A stretch of 64,000 nt of DNA from Nonlabens ulvanivorans. Lineage in GTDB: Bacteria > Bacteroidota > Bacteroidia > Flavobacteriales > Flavobacteriaceae. The stretch is from assembly GCF_000732625.1 (NCBI RefSeq), contig NZ_JPJI01000032.1:310001-374000 (forward strand). The letters run 5' to 3'. Under the pieces are notes generated by a model. It worked only from the letters and a program-made list of their open reading frames with translations. It made no database searches and was not told the origin of the DNA. A program made the position numbers and the translations under genes. This document shows, in pieces, positions 1-9,656 of this stretch (position 1 is its first letter; each line of letters starts with the position of its first letter).

Positions 1-673
1 TGTAACAAAACTCGTGTGCAGGCGATGGTGTTGAGCAACACTTACCATCCATTTTACAATGACTTTTAGTAATATCACTTTTTCTAATATGTCTTTTAGG
101 AACCCCATGATATGAGAACAATAAATGCTCATAATCCTTTCCTTCTAGAGATTCTTTTATCGACTCAGAAAGCACTCTTATATAATCTGGATGATTGTAG
201 AAAGGTGGCATTGTAGTAAAAGACATATGAGGAAAATGTTCCTGACGTAATTCTTCTGCTAGAACTAGAATGGTCTCTGTAGTTGCCATCGCAAATTGAG
301 GATATAAAGGAATAATCAACACCTCATCTACGCCTTTATCATTCAATTCTTTTAAACCACTTTCTATAGACATAGAACCATAACGCATTGCCAAAGAAAT
401 AGGCACACTGGTAAACTCGTCTATTTTTTCTTGTAACCTTTCAGATAGTACGATTAAAGGACTTCCTTCATCCCACCAAATCTTTCCATAAGCTTCAGCA
501 CTTTTCTTAGGCCTTGTATTTAAAACAATTCCCTTTACCAAAATTGCTCTCAAAATATATGGTAAATCTATAACGCGCTCATCCATTAAGAACTCGTCTA
601 GATATTTTTTAACGTCTTTAGGGCTAGGGCTATCTGGTGATCCCAGATTTACCAGTAAAACTCCTTTTTTCAT
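1..673 (-). CDS. hemH: Ferrochelatase, 3' part cut by window edge
   Basis: Inserts ferrous iron into protoporphyrin IX, the last step of haem synthesis. The reverse strand is open from ATG at 673 to the window edge, giving about 224 residues, roughly two thirds of the family's usual length; the C-terminus lies outside. The start MKKGVLLVNLGSPDSP is a typical ferrochelatase N-terminus. Also visible are AMRYGS in the middle and SYHGVPKRH, the motif with the catalytic histidine, near the cut end. A TAnnTTTG box at 695-688 puts transcription about 11 nt before the ATG. Other haem genes (hemD, hemE, hemF) lie about 34 kb away in this window, so hemH is separately transcribed. Confidence 0.95.
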   Translation of the reverse strand, partial: MKKGVLLVNLGSPDSPSPKDVKKYLDEFLMDERVIDLPYILRAILVKGIVLNTRPKKSAEAYGKIWWDEGSPLIVLSERLQEKIDEFTSVPISLAMRYGSMSIESGLKELNDKGVDEVLIIPLYPQFAMATTETILVLAEELRQEHFPHMSFTTMPPFYNHPDYIRVLSESIKESLEGKDYEHLLFSYHGVPKRHIRKSDITKSHCKMDGKCCSTPSPAHEFCY

Positions 674-687
674 AGTACTGCTTTGTG

Positions 688-695
688 CAAAAATA
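688..695 (-). promoter_or_regulatory. -7 box for hemH
   Basis: The reverse strand reads TATTTTTG, an exact match to the Bacteroidota -7 consensus TAnnTTTG, 15 bp before the hemH ATG. No clear TTG is seen at the expected -33 position. Confidence 0.5.
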
Positions 696-844
696 GAAGT
701 TTTATAGTCGGTATACCTTTTAGATAATTACCTAATTGTAATAATAAAATAAAGGATATTGATAGTAACTCAATTCACCACTGATTAAAAGTATTGACAA
801 TTATCCATTTGTAAACATTTAGTACCTTTAACAAAACCATTTTT

Positions 845-1201
845 ATGACATCTCAAAGAAAATGTCCTGAATGCAATGAAGAGATAAGAGGTCGTGCAGA
901 TAAGCGCTTTTGCAGCGATTATTGTCGCAACGTGGCAAACAATAAACTCAACAGAGACAGTAATGCACTCATGCGCAATATTAACAACAGACTGCGTAAA
1001 AACTGGCGAATCCTTAGTGAGCTTAACCCTAAAGACAAGACTAAAACTACACGCAACAAGTTACTAGCAAACGGTTTTGATTTCACCCTATTTACCAGTA
1101 TTTACACCACAAAGAAAGGTACGGTGTATTACTTTGTTTATGATCAAGGTTACTTACCTATGGATGATGATTCCTATTTAATTGTCAAAAGAGAGACTTG
1201 A
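845..1201 (+). CDS. Small zinc-ribbon protein, unknown function
   Basis: A 118-residue soluble protein. Residues 7-27 hold a likely zinc site: CPEC, then CSDYC about 13 residues later (C7, C10, C23, C27). A basic helix rich in Asn and Arg follows (NNKLNRDSN to NNRLRKNW). The C-terminal half has no motif I know. Zinc ribbons of this kind with a basic helix often bind nucleic acid, but that is inference. A near-consensus -7 box (TACCTTTA, 823-830) lies 14 bp before the ATG, so the gene probably has its own promoter, divergent from hemH. No signal peptide or membrane segment. Confidence 0.75.
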   Translation: MTSQRKCPECNEEIRGRADKRFCSDYCRNVANNKLNRDSNALMRNINNRLRKNWRILSELNPKDKTKTTRNKLLANGFDFTLFTSIYTTKKGTVYYFVYDQGYLPMDDDSYLIVKRET

Positions 1202-1319
1202 TTTTTATATCATCGTCATTACATAAGTATCAGCCATTATTAAATAAAAACCCATATAAGTATCTTTATCCATTATCTTTTTAAAGTGTGAGATACAACA
1301 AACCACCAAATTCAAAAAA

Positions 1320-3725
1320 ATGAGATCCTTTAAACCTAAATCCCATTTATCATCAGCATTATCGTTTCTAACAATTATCGCCATCATATGGTATGTATTT
1401 TATAGTCAGACACCATCTGCAGCAGTGGAAGATAGTTTGCCAGCAACTGAGTGGTCTACGGCAAGAGCGCTAGAACACGTTAAGGCGATGTCTGTACAGC
1501 CTCACCATGTAGGTAGTGCAGCCCATGATGATGTAAGAGACTATGTAGTTACTCAACTGCAAGCAATGGGATTGCAAGTTACTACCCAAAAAGGCTACAC
1601 CATGGATCCATGGGGAAACCTGGCAAATCCAGAAAATATTCTGGCACGTATTAAAGGTTCTCAAGAAAACAGTAAAGCTCTTTTATTATTAAGTCACTAT
1701 GACAGCGATCCACATTCTAGTAAAGGTGCCAGCGATGCTGCTAGTGGTGTCGCTACCATTTTAGAAGGTGTGCGCACGTTTCTTGCTCAAAATAAACAAC
1801 CTCTTAATGACATTATAATTTGTATTACTGATGCTGAAGAACTAGGCCTTAACGGTGCAGAACTTTTTGTGAATGAACATCCATGGGCACAAGACGTTGC
1901 GATGGTTCTTAACTTTGAAGCTCGTGGTAGCGGTGGACCTAGTTATATGCTTGTAGAAACTAATGGTGGTAACCGCAAGATTATTGAAGAATTTTCAAAT
2001 GCTGGAGTAGAATATCCAGTGGCCAACTCACTTGCCTACAGTATATATAAAATGATTCCTAATGATACTGACCTCACCGTTTTTAGAAAAGATGGCGATA
2101 TCAACGGACTTAATTTTGCCTTCATAGGTGACCATTACGACTACCATACAGAATTAGATAACTATGAGCGCTTAGATCGTAATACACTAGCTCATCAAGG
2201 CGCCTATTTAATGCCATTGATGAATCATTTATCAAACATTGACCTTAGTGATGAGCTCAAAGTTCCTGAAGGTGATGATTACGTTTATTTCCCTATGCCC
2301 ATCATTAAAATGGTGAGTTTTCCATTTAAATGGCTGCCATTTTTAATTATAGGTAGCGGTTTATTGCTAGTAGTACTCATTGTTTATGGTATTAGAAAAA
2401 GACGCATTTCCTTTGGTCAGATTCTGGCAGGATTTGTTCCGTTTTTAGGTAGTTTAATCATAGGGTATTTATTAAGTAACTATGGTTGGGTAGGAATCAA
2501 AAGTGGCTCTTTTTATGTCGATCAGCAACATGGTTTTCCATACAACGGTTATTGGCTTATCGCAGCAGCGGCAATGACAGCAGCAACCTTGTGTTTCTTT
2601 TTGTATCATAAATATTATAAGAAGGATAATGTAGCTAGTTTAAGTATCGCGCCATTATTTATTTTGTGGCTGGTTTGTTTATTAATAGCATTCCCTGTAG
2701 GTGATGGTGGTTTAATACCAGGTGTATTTTTACCAGGTGCCGGATTCTTTCTAGTACCGCTCATAGCAGGATTGCTTATGGTATGGCTCAATATTAACCA
2801 GCGCAGACCTAGTTACATTTTACTCGTTATTCTCGCGGTACCTGCCTTGTTCATTTTCACACCGTTTGTCAAAGCATTTCCAGTGGCACTAGGTATGGGA
2901 ATTTTATTTGTAGCCGCTATTCTCACCACACTGTTGATAGGTTTATTGATTCCTATTATTGGACATTATCGCAGGAAAGACCTACTATCCTTCATAGGAT
3001 TGATAGCAACGTTAGTTTGTGTGGGATACGCTTTCGCGAAAGCGGAATTTACACCATCACAACCACAATCAACTAGTCTAGTCTACATACAAAACCAAGA
3101 CGACCAGACCGCACAATGGGCCACATACGACGAAGTCCTGACAGACTGGACCAAAGCAAAACTGGGAGAATCGCCAGCAGCAGCCAGCGAACTTAATAAA
3201 AACACCATCGATTCAAAATACGGAACCGGTTTCAGCTATGCAGCCACAGCACCATATAAAGAATTAGCTCCTGTAATGGTAGACACATTAATTGATAGTT
3301 TACACGCAAATTTAAGAACAGTAAAAATGAAAATCTACAGTGAATCTGTCATCCAGCGTTTAGAAGTGTTTTGCGATACGACTTATGTTTTTGAAGACGG
3401 AAAAGTAAACGGTAAAGAAGTTTATAAGGCCAAAGTCTCTAAAAAAGCGCTACCTAATCGATGGGGAAATCGCATGTTGAGCTACTATGTAACTAACAAT
3501 GAACCACTAGAATTAGAGCTTACTTTTAAAGCTGATGTCGAGCCAGAATTCCAGTTCTATGCAGCATCATTTAACCTACTTAAAACCGAGGCGCTAGATG
3601 TAAAACCTAGACCATTAGAGCAAATGAGTATGCCGTTTGTTCTTAACGATGCTATTTTAAGAAAACGCTATATAACACTTAATAGGCCTACCGTAGTAAC
3701 CGATTCAATACTGTCAAATGAATAA
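1320..3725 (+). CDS. Membrane M28-family metallopeptidase
   Basis: An 801-residue zinc aminopeptidase-like protein. An N-terminal membrane anchor (about residues 10-28) is followed by an M28 catalytic domain. Visible zinc and catalytic residues are H126 in SHYDSD, D139 in KGASDAASG, the E173-E174 pair in TDAEELG, and a late His in DHYDYHTE. After residue 330 come about eight to nine hydrophobic segments and then a soluble C-terminal domain. The arrangement resembles the ER/vacuolar Fxna-type M28 peptidases. The active site is probably periplasmic. The gene overlaps the next one by 8 nt, so the two are likely co-transcribed. It contains a copy of the palindrome, read as AFAKA, just after the last membrane segment. 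Substrate unknown. Confidence 0.85.
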   Translation: MRSFKPKSHLSSALSFLTIIAIIWYVFYSQTPSAAVEDSLPATEWSTARALEHVKAMSVQPHHVGSAAHDDVRDYVVTQLQAMGLQVTTQKGYTMDPWGNLANPENILARIKGSQENSKALLLLSHYDSDPHSSKGASDAASGVATILEGVRTFLAQNKQPLNDIIICITDAEELGLNGAELFVNEHPWAQDVAMVLNFEARGSGGPSYMLVETNGGNRKIIEEFSNAGVEYPVANSLAYSIYKMIPNDTDLTVFRKDGDINGLNFAFIGDHYDYHTELDNYERLDRNTLAHQGAYLMPLMNHLSNIDLSDELKVPEGDDYVYFPMPIIKMVSFPFKWLPFLIIGSGLLLVVLIVYGIRKRRISFGQILAGFVPFLGSLIIGYLLSNYGWVGIKSGSFYVDQQHGFPYNGYWLIAAAAMTAATLCFFLYHKYYKKDNVASLSIAPLFILWLVCLLIAFPVGDGGLIPGVFLPGAGFFLVPLIAGLLMVWLNINQRRPSYILLVILAVPALFIFTPFVKAFPVALGMGILFVAAILTTLLIGLLIPIIGHYRRKDLLSFIGLIATLVCVGYAFAKAEFTPSQPQSTSLVYIQNQDDQTAQWATYDEVLTDWTKAKLGESPAAASELNKNTIDSKYGTGFSYAATAPYKELAPVMVDTLIDSLHANLRTVKMKIYSESVIQRLEVFCDTTYVFEDGKVNGKEVYKAKVSKKALPNRWGNRMLSYYVTNNEPLELELTFKADVEPEFQFYAASFNLLKTEALDVKPRPLEQMSMPFVLNDAILRKRYITLNRPTVVTDSILSNE
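3029..3044. repeat. Palindrome copy 1 (CGCTTTCGCGAAAGCG)
   Basis: Perfect 16-bp palindrome inside the M28 peptidase gene. It is read in the AFAKA frame (YAFAKAEF) at the boundary between the last membrane segment and the soluble tail. Confidence 0.97.
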
Positions 3726-4491
3726 GAAAACAATCGGTATCTTAGGTTGTGGATGGCTCGGTCTAGAGTTAGGAAAACAACTTGTTACAGAAGGATTTCC
3801 CGTAAAAGGAACCGTACGTCATAAAGATAAACTAGCCAACTTAAAAGAAGTTGGAATAGATGGTTATATCCTTGATTTAAAAGAAGATAAACTCTACGGT
3901 GATGTAGCCGATTTTCTAAGAAATATAGATGTGCTATTCATCAACATTCCGCCTGGACTGCGTAAAAATCCAGAAAGTGATTTTGCCCAGCGCATGAAAT
4001 TGCTCATGACATTTGTAAATACGGCAACTGTTGAACATGTCATTTTTGTATCGAGCACTTCTGTTTTTGAAGATGCGCAAGACATTCCAGTTTATGATGA
4101 AAACAGCAGACCTAACAGCACGAGTAGTAATGGCAAAAAAATCTATGCAGCAGAGTTGCTAGTTCAAGACTTCTTTGCCAACACGACGATTTTAAGACCA
4201 TGTGGTTTAATAGGCGGCGATAGACATCCTATAAAAATGCTCGCTGGTCGTAAGGGCGTTTCAAATCCAGATGCACCAATAAATCTTGTTCATAGGCAAC
4301 ATGTAATTGATATAGTAAAAAAGCTCATAACTGAAGAATTAAAAACTTCTATAGTTCACGCAATTAGTGAACCACATGAATCTAGAAAAAGTTACTATTC
4401 TCAAAAAGCCAAAGAATTTGGTGTAGAACCACCACAGTTTGCTGAAAATGGTAAATCGGTTGGAAAAAAAATGAAGTCTTTATACCATTAG
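3718..4491 (+). CDS. NAD(P)-binding SDR/epimerase-like protein, YeeZ type
   Basis: A 257-residue Rossmann-fold protein. The N-terminus IGILGCGWLGLELGKQL is the GxGxxG dinucleotide site and closely resembles E. coli YeeZ-type proteins. VIFVSSTSVF near residue 105 matches the strand carrying the SDR serine. A GENSRPNS-type extended-SDR segment follows. The substrate is unknown. The start overlaps the end of the peptidase gene by 8 nt in another frame, which suggests translational coupling. No signal peptide, so it should be cytoplasmic. Confidence 0.82.
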   Translation: MNKKTIGILGCGWLGLELGKQLVTEGFPVKGTVRHKDKLANLKEVGIDGYILDLKEDKLYGDVADFLRNIDVLFINIPPGLRKNPESDFAQRMKLLMTFVNTATVEHVIFVSSTSVFEDAQDIPVYDENSRPNSTSSNGKKIYAAELLVQDFFANTTILRPCGLIGGDRHPIKMLAGRKGVSNPDAPINLVHRQHVIDIVKKLITEELKTSIVHAISEPHESRKSYYSQKAKEFGVEPPQFAENGKSVGKKMKSLYH

Positions 4492-4615
4492 ATGTATTTA
4501 AGTTTAAAAAGTAATGAAGCGTAGATTTATTTGGTTAAGTTTTGGAGCAATACAAAAAAGTAACAAAGCTGTTCAAAAAATAAAATCATTATAAAACTAT
4601 TCTTAGCTTTCAACA

Positions 4616-6955
4616 GTGAAAAAATTCCTGTTCAAACATAAATTCAAATTAAGCATCGCTTTTATTCTACTCGTGTGGTATACGTTGTGCTTGCCAAAGC
4701 AATTATTTGATGTTCCGTACTCGACGGTAATAGAAAGTAGTGATGGGCGTTTGTTAGATGCGCATATCGCCAGTGATGATCAGTGGCGATTTCCGGCCGT
4801 AGATAGTGTTCCCTATAAATATAAAAAGTGTTTGTTGCAATATGAAGATGCGCATTTTTACGCGCATCCAGGATTCAATCCAGTTTCTATTGTTAAGGCT
4901 TTTAAAGAAAACATGAACGCTGGCAAAGTCGTGCGTGGTGGTAGTACAATTACACAGCAAGTGATTAGGCTTGCGCGAAAAAAGGATAGAAAATACTATG
5001 AGAAATTTATAGAGCTTATCTGGGCAACAAGGCTTGAGTTGAGATTATCTAAAGAAGAAATTTTAGAACTCTATGCTTCTCATGCGCCTTATGGTGGTAA
5101 TGTGATAGGACTCGATATGGCGTCGTGGCGGTATTTTGGAAGAAAACCACACGAACTCAGCTGGGCAGAAAGTGCCACGCTGGCTGTTTTGCCTAATGCA
5201 CCAGGTTTAATTTATCCTGGTAAAAGAGAAAGCCAACTCAGAGAAAAACGAGATGCATTACTGCTCAAGTTAAAAGAGGAAAACATTATTGATGATATGG
5301 ATTATGAACTGGCTGTTTCAGAATCTGTTCCTACTCGAGATTTTAGAGTACCGCAACTGGCACCTCATTTATTGAATAGAGCAAATAAGCAATACGGCAC
5401 TCAAAAAATCAGAACCACGATTGATTATCAAATGCAGGAAACAGTCAACCGCATCGTACAAAATCATCATCATATTCTGAAGCAAAACGGTATTAACAAC
5501 CTCGCCATGTTAGTTCTGGACATTGAAAACCAATCGGTATCTGCTTATGTGGGAAATGCTCCTACTACCAGAGAACACCAGAAAGATGTGGACATTATTA
5601 CCGCTCCACGTAGTACTGGCAGCGTTTTAAAACCCTTTTTATATGCCACCATGCTGGATAATGGCGAACTATTACCTCACAGCCTCGTAAAAGATATACC
5701 TACGGTTATTAATGGTTATAACACACAAAACTTTGACAAGAATTATAGCGGTGCTGTTCCGGCTTCACAAGCCTTATCGCGATCACTCAATGTACCTGCG
5801 GTGCGCATGCTACGCGATCATGGTGTTACTCGATTCTATGACAAATTGCAAGATTTAGGTCAATCACACATCAATCGTGGTGCGGGAACTTATGGACTGA
5901 GTTTGATTATAGGTGGTGGCGAGAGCAGTTTATGGGACATGAGCCATGCTTATCTATCTATGGCAACCATTTTAAAAGGGTACACTCAAACGAGTAGTGA
6001 ATACAATCACAACGTCATGGATGGATTGCACTATGTGGAGGATGATGGAAACGCTTTCGCGAAAGCGGACTTAAAAACAACACCTCATATCTATGGTGCA
6101 GGAAGTATTTACCACACTTTTGAAGCCATGAAAAATGTCAACCGACCGGAAGGCGAAGAGATCTGGCACTTTTTTAATCCTAATCACAACATGGCATGGA
6201 AAACAGGAACCAGCTATGGAAATAGAGACGCCTGGGCGATAGGCGTCACGCCACGTTACGTGATAGGCGTATGGACAGGAAATGCTGACGGAGAAGGACG
6301 TGCCGAAATGACCGGAATCAAAAGTGCGGCGCCAGTGCTATTTGACTTATTCAATAGATTACCACAACAAGAATGGTTTGCGCCGCCGTATGATGATATG
6401 GTTGAAATAGATATCTGTAAAAAGTCAGGTTATCTCGCCACACCTGAATGTGAGATCGAGAAACAATGGATTCCTGCCGTAGGAGAACGCTATGATTCTT
6501 GCCCATACCACAAACTCGTGCAACTCGATGCTACACAATCCCATCAGGTAAATGCAGACTGTGAACCAGTTTCTAACATGGTTGCAAAATCTTATTTCAC
6601 CCTACCACCAGTAATGGCCTGGTACTACCGTAGAACACATCCCGATTATGAACCACTTCCACCCTATCGAGCAGATTGTGAATCACCTGTAGAAAATGTC
6701 ATGACTTTTATAAGACCTAATGCTGGAACGACTATCACGCTCACTAAAAACATAGAAGGAAAAACAAACGAGACCGTTTTTGAGCTTGCCCATAAAATTC
6801 CTAATACAACAGTCTATTGGTATCTCGACGAGGACTATATAACGAGCACTAAAGATTTTCATGAAATTGCATTAAGCGCTGCCCCAGGAAAACATATAAT
6901 TACTGCTGTAGATGAGGATGGGAATGATGTGAAAATGAGTTTAAGGTTTAAGTAA
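4616..6955 (+). CDS. pbpC: Penicillin-binding protein 1C (bifunctional peptidoglycan synthase)
   Basis: A 779-residue class A PBP that polymerises glycan strands and can cross-link them in the periplasm. A short cytoplasmic tail and one membrane segment (residues 12-26) precede the glycosyltransferase domain, which has E77 in EDAHFYAHPG and RGGSTITQQ. The transpeptidase domain has S336-V-L-K339, S390-L-N392 and K529-T-G531. A BiPBP_C-type C-terminal domain follows, including Cys-containing segments near residues 600-660. The start is GTG. A near-consensus -7 box (TAGCTTTC, 4604-4611) sits only 5 bp before it. A palindrome copy is read as AFAKA in a loop before KTG. The alpha-2-macroglobulin partner often next to pbpC is not adjacent. 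Confidence 0.93.
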   Translation: MKKFLFKHKFKLSIAFILLVWYTLCLPKQLFDVPYSTVIESSDGRLLDAHIASDDQWRFPAVDSVPYKYKKCLLQYEDAHFYAHPGFNPVSIVKAFKENMNAGKVVRGGSTITQQVIRLARKKDRKYYEKFIELIWATRLELRLSKEEILELYASHAPYGGNVIGLDMASWRYFGRKPHELSWAESATLAVLPNAPGLIYPGKRESQLREKRDALLLKLKEENIIDDMDYELAVSESVPTRDFRVPQLAPHLLNRANKQYGTQKIRTTIDYQMQETVNRIVQNHHHILKQNGINNLAMLVLDIENQSVSAYVGNAPTTREHQKDVDIITAPRSTGSVLKPFLYATMLDNGELLPHSLVKDIPTVINGYNTQNFDKNYSGAVPASQALSRSLNVPAVRMLRDHGVTRFYDKLQDLGQSHINRGAGTYGLSLIIGGGESSLWDMSHAYLSMATILKGYTQTSSEYNHNVMDGLHYVEDDGNAFAKADLKTTPHIYGAGSIYHTFEAMKNVNRPEGEEIWHFFNPNHNMAWKTGTSYGNRDAWAIGVTPRYVIGVWTGNADGEGRAEMTGIKSAAPVLFDLFNRLPQQEWFAPPYDDMVEIDICKKSGYLATPECEIEKQWIPAVGERYDSCPYHKLVQLDATQSHQVNADCEPVSNMVAKSYFTLPPVMAWYYRRTHPDYEPLPPYRADCESPVENVMTFIRPNAGTTITLTKNIEGKTNETVFELAHKIPNTTVYWYLDEDYITSTKDFHEIALSAAPGKHIITAVDEDGNDVKMSLRFK
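6052..6067. repeat. Palindrome copy 2
   Basis: CGCTTTCGCGAAAGCG inside pbpC, read as NAFAKAD in a loop region of the transpeptidase domain about 50 residues before KTG. Confidence 0.97.
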
Positions 6956-7043
6956 AGTATTGGCAATTAAAGGCTAAATAAAAAATTAACGCACACTAAA
7001 TTCATTCAAATTGAGTTAATTTCATACAACTAAACGACCTTAA

Positions 7044-8318
7044 ATGAAAACTAAGCTTATTACACTGACCGTATTACTGTTATCTTATATTACAGTAAAT
7101 GCACAAGAGGATACTACAAATTGGTATCAAAACTTACATGTTAAAGTAGGTTATGCAGATAACTTTAGTTTCTCTTCAGATTTAAACGTTGCTGGATATG
7201 AAACCTATGTTCCGACGAATGCAACTTTTAGATTGGGATTAGGATATGATTTTAGCTTAGGAAATAAATGGACTTTATCTCCAAGTGCCGAAATAGATTG
7301 GATTAGAATAATAGATGAAACGGTTATCACCCCAGATAGTGGATTAGACAGATTCTCTACGTCTAGAACATCATCTGGTTCTGAGCTTAATATTATACTG
7401 TCAGCTCCTTTTGAATATCAAATTTTAAGCAATGATAAAAATAGCTTTGGCATTGCCGTTTCTCCACAAATTAACTTCAGATCTTTTAATGATGTCGGAC
7501 TAGGTACTTCTGTAGATGGAGATGCTAGCAGTAATAGAATCAGATACGAATCTACAGAGCGCAACAGAATATTTAGACCATCATTGTTGCTAGGTCTCAA
7601 TTACAACTTTAAACTGGGTGCACTTCCTGTAAGAGCTCAAGCGTTTTATAGTCATTCCTTTGCTCCAGCTTACTTTGGAGAATATACGTATTCAAATGAT
7701 TTTAATGGAGAAACACAAACGGGCGAGTATGAATTTGATGGTCATCAAGCAGGTGTTTCGTTAGCATTTTTCCCATTTGGAAATGGCAACAGAGAGAAAA
7801 AAGAAAAGAAAGAGAAAGTAGTTCAAGAAAGAAAAGAGCGAAGTGAGATTAAAGGTAGTAGTAGATTTGGCTATAAAATGGGAGTTAATTTTTCCGATAT
7901 CACAGCCATCGATTCTAATACTGGTGGATTAAGTGGTTTTGTAGGCACCGAATTATATGGAGGTTTATTCATAGATACAAAAATTAGTAACAAATGGAAC
8001 CTCCAAAATGAAGCGACTTTTTCCTTCACAGATGAAAACATGTTTTTAGAAATTCCTATCTTATTTAAAAGACAAGTAGGAAGGAATTTTTGGGCTTTTG
8101 CTGGGCCCAAAGCCCAAATCGTAGTGAATGAAAGTTTAGAAATCGATAGAAATTTTGGCGCTGGATTAGATTTTGGATTTCAATACGATCTTCCAAAGGA
8201 CTTTTTCATCGAGGCACGTTATGGGATAGGTCTATCCCGACAAATAAGTGATTTCCAACTAGGTTTTGAAGGCGGAAAGCGTAACGTATTGCGTGTAGGT
8301 GTTGGGATTAAATTTTAA
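7044..8318 (+). CDS. Outer-membrane beta-barrel protein with two barrel-like halves
   Basis: A 424-residue secreted protein with a signal peptide (MKTKLITLTVLLLSYITVNAQ). The first part (residues 25-250) and the second (275-424) both show alternating, aromatic-rich strands and Gly-rich turns, as in the outer-membrane beta-barrel (PorT/OMP_b-brl) families. They are joined by a very charged linker, KKEKKEKVVQERKERSE, at about residues 253-270. The last residues (RVGVGIKF) end in the aromatic typical of outer-membrane barrel insertion. Function unknown. The stop codon directly abuts the stop of the convergent CYTH gene. Confidence 0.78.
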   Translation: MKTKLITLTVLLLSYITVNAQEDTTNWYQNLHVKVGYADNFSFSSDLNVAGYETYVPTNATFRLGLGYDFSLGNKWTLSPSAEIDWIRIIDETVITPDSGLDRFSTSRTSSGSELNIILSAPFEYQILSNDKNSFGIAVSPQINFRSFNDVGLGTSVDGDASSNRIRYESTERNRIFRPSLLLGLNYNFKLGALPVRAQAFYSHSFAPAYFGEYTYSNDFNGETQTGEYEFDGHQAGVSLAFFPFGNGNREKKEKKEKVVQERKERSEIKGSSRFGYKMGVNFSDITAIDSNTGGLSGFVGTELYGGLFIDTKISNKWNLQNEATFSFTDENMFLEIPILFKRQVGRNFWAFAGPKAQIVVNESLEIDRNFGAGLDFGFQYDLPKDFFIEARYGIGLSRQISDFQLGFEGGKRNVLRVGVGIKF

Positions 8319-8783
8319 CTACCACTCACTAAAAGGCTTTTCACTTAAATAAGAATTATAATAACGAGTATCACCAGTAACTTCCTTGTCAATCCATTGA
8401 GGTAAAGTGAAAGTTTCTTCTTCGGTTTGTAGTTCTATTTCGGCAACTACTAGGTTGTTGTTTGCGCCGTGAAATACGTCTATTTCCCAAGTATGATTTT
8501 CTATCACAATTTCATATCTCGTTTTATCTATCACTCCTGGTAATGCAAGTTCTAGCAATTCCTCAGCCTCAACAATGGTGATTTCTTTTTCCCATTCATA
8601 TCTTGTGAGACCGCTGTCCGTAGACATTCCTTTTATGGTAATAAAACCTTGAGTTCCTTTAATGCGCACTCTTACCGTACGTGCAGGATCTGTAGAAAGA
8701 TAGCCTTGGGTAATGCGTTTTCCTTTAAGCTCTTTTAAGAAATCTGTATTTTTGACTAAGTACTTGCGTTCTATTTCTAGCAT
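8319..8783 (-). CDS. CYTH-domain protein (triphosphate-tunnel enzyme family)
   Basis: A 154-residue protein of the CYTH/triphosphate tunnel metalloenzyme family, which acts on inorganic or organic triphosphates with metal ions. The hallmark EIERKYLV is at residues 3-10. Further tunnel strands show alternating charged residues: TVRVRIKG, FITIKG, YEWEKEI, KTRYEI, WEIDVFHG and VVAEIEL. The length fits bacterial single-domain members. Inorganic triphosphatase activity is likely by family but the true substrate is not shown. It is convergent with the beta-barrel gene with no gap between the two stops. Confidence 0.9.
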   Translation of the reverse strand: MLEIERKYLVKNTDFLKELKGKRITQGYLSTDPARTVRVRIKGTQGFITIKGMSTDSGLTRYEWEKEITIVEAEELLELALPGVIDKTRYEIVIENHTWEIDVFHGANNNLVVAEIELQTEEETFTLPQWIDKEVTGDTRYYNSYLSEKPFSEW

Positions 8784-8962
8784 GGTTATTTATTGAAAAT
8801 GTAATAATAAGTAATTAGTTACAAGTATATGATTTGATCATTATGATTGGAATTTCAGGGTTTAAGTTTAAGTAAAAAACTAAAACCGTCCTCGACTCTC
8901 GCTCCAACTGACATATTACAGCTTTTCGTTTCGAACCATTAGACTGAAACTGAGACTATATT

Positions 8963-9628
8963 CTAAAGCGACGCAATCACCTTTAACTCATCACTTTCTA
9001 TTCTTGATTTTTCATAACCATTAATGGCTACATAAATCATAGATTGAGCAATCGTTTCTGGTTCTATGCTACGGTATTTTTTAAGAAAACCAATGAGTAA
9101 AGGATCAATAAGCTTTTGAAATTTTTTCCACGCACTTTCAAATTTGCGTTGCTCTTCTCGCTCGCCACCTATTAATGCTGGCTGGACAAAGTAAGCTTCT
9201 TTAAAACCTAGTTTCTCAATATCACGTTCCATTTCTCCTTTGCCTCGGTTGTACATAAACTTACTGTCAGGATTTGCTCCTAGTGCAGATATGGCAATGA
9301 CTTTTTGCACGCCGTTATGCAAAGCGACCTCGGCAACCTGTACTGGTAAATCATGTTCGATTCGATAGTATTCCTCCTTATCTGGTGTTTTGGCTTGGGT
9401 TGTTCCGGTACATATAAATAAGTGATCAGCTTTTAAGAAATCAGTATAAGTAGCCGGATCAAATAAGTCCACGATATGTGATTCATGTTTGCGGTGGTTG
9501 AGTTTAGTACGCTTTCGCGAAAGCGTAATCACACGCTCATATTGTGCATTATCAAATAATAAATTCACTAACCTACTTCCCGTAAGTCCTGTGGCACCGA
9601 TAACAACAGCAGTATATTTCATTAACAT
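8963..9628 (-). CDS. Atypical SDR NAD(P)-binding protein (TIP30/HTATIP2-like)
   Basis: A 221-residue Rossmann protein. VVIGATGLTGSRLV near the N-terminus is the atypical-SDR TGxxGxxG nucleotide site. FICTGTTQAK and IAISALGANP follow the pattern of NAD(P)H-binding proteins related to TIP30. The substrate is unknown. ATG 9628 or ATG 9622 (third residue) could be the start. A palindrome copy is read as TLSRKR at about residues 35-40, right after the second beta strand, where SRKR would be a plausible NADP-phosphate contact. It is divergent from dinB; the two -7 boxes lie 1 bp apart. Confidence 0.82.
   Translation of the reverse strand: MLMKYTAVVIGATGLTGSRLVNLLFDNAQYERVITLSRKRTKLNHRKHESHIVDLFDPATYTDFLKADHLFICTGTTQAKTPDKEEYYRIEHDLPVQVAEVALHNGVQKVIAISALGANPDSKFMYNRGKGEMERDIEKLGFKEAYFVQPALIGGEREEQRKFESAWKKFQKLIDPLLIGFLKKYRSIEPETIAQSMIYVAINGYEKSRIESDELKVIASL
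9510..9525. repeat. Palindrome copy 3
   Basis: CGCTTTCGCGAAAGCG inside the reverse-strand SDR gene. The palindrome extends to 20 bp (9508-9527, TA...TA). It is read in the LSRK frame (TLSRKR). Confidence 0.97.
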
Positions 9629-9639
9629 ATTTCTAGAGT

Positions 9640-9656
9640 TAAAGGTAGTAATTTTG
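9640..9656. promoter_or_regulatory. Divergent -7 boxes for dinB (+) and the SDR gene (-)
   Basis: The + strand has TAATTTTG at 9649-9656, an exact TAnnTTTG box ending 4 bp before the dinB ATG. The reverse strand has TACCTTTA at 9647-9640 for the SDR gene. The boxes are 1 bp apart, so each polymerase footprint would cover the other promoter and firing should be mutually exclusive (inference). Confidence 0.55.
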
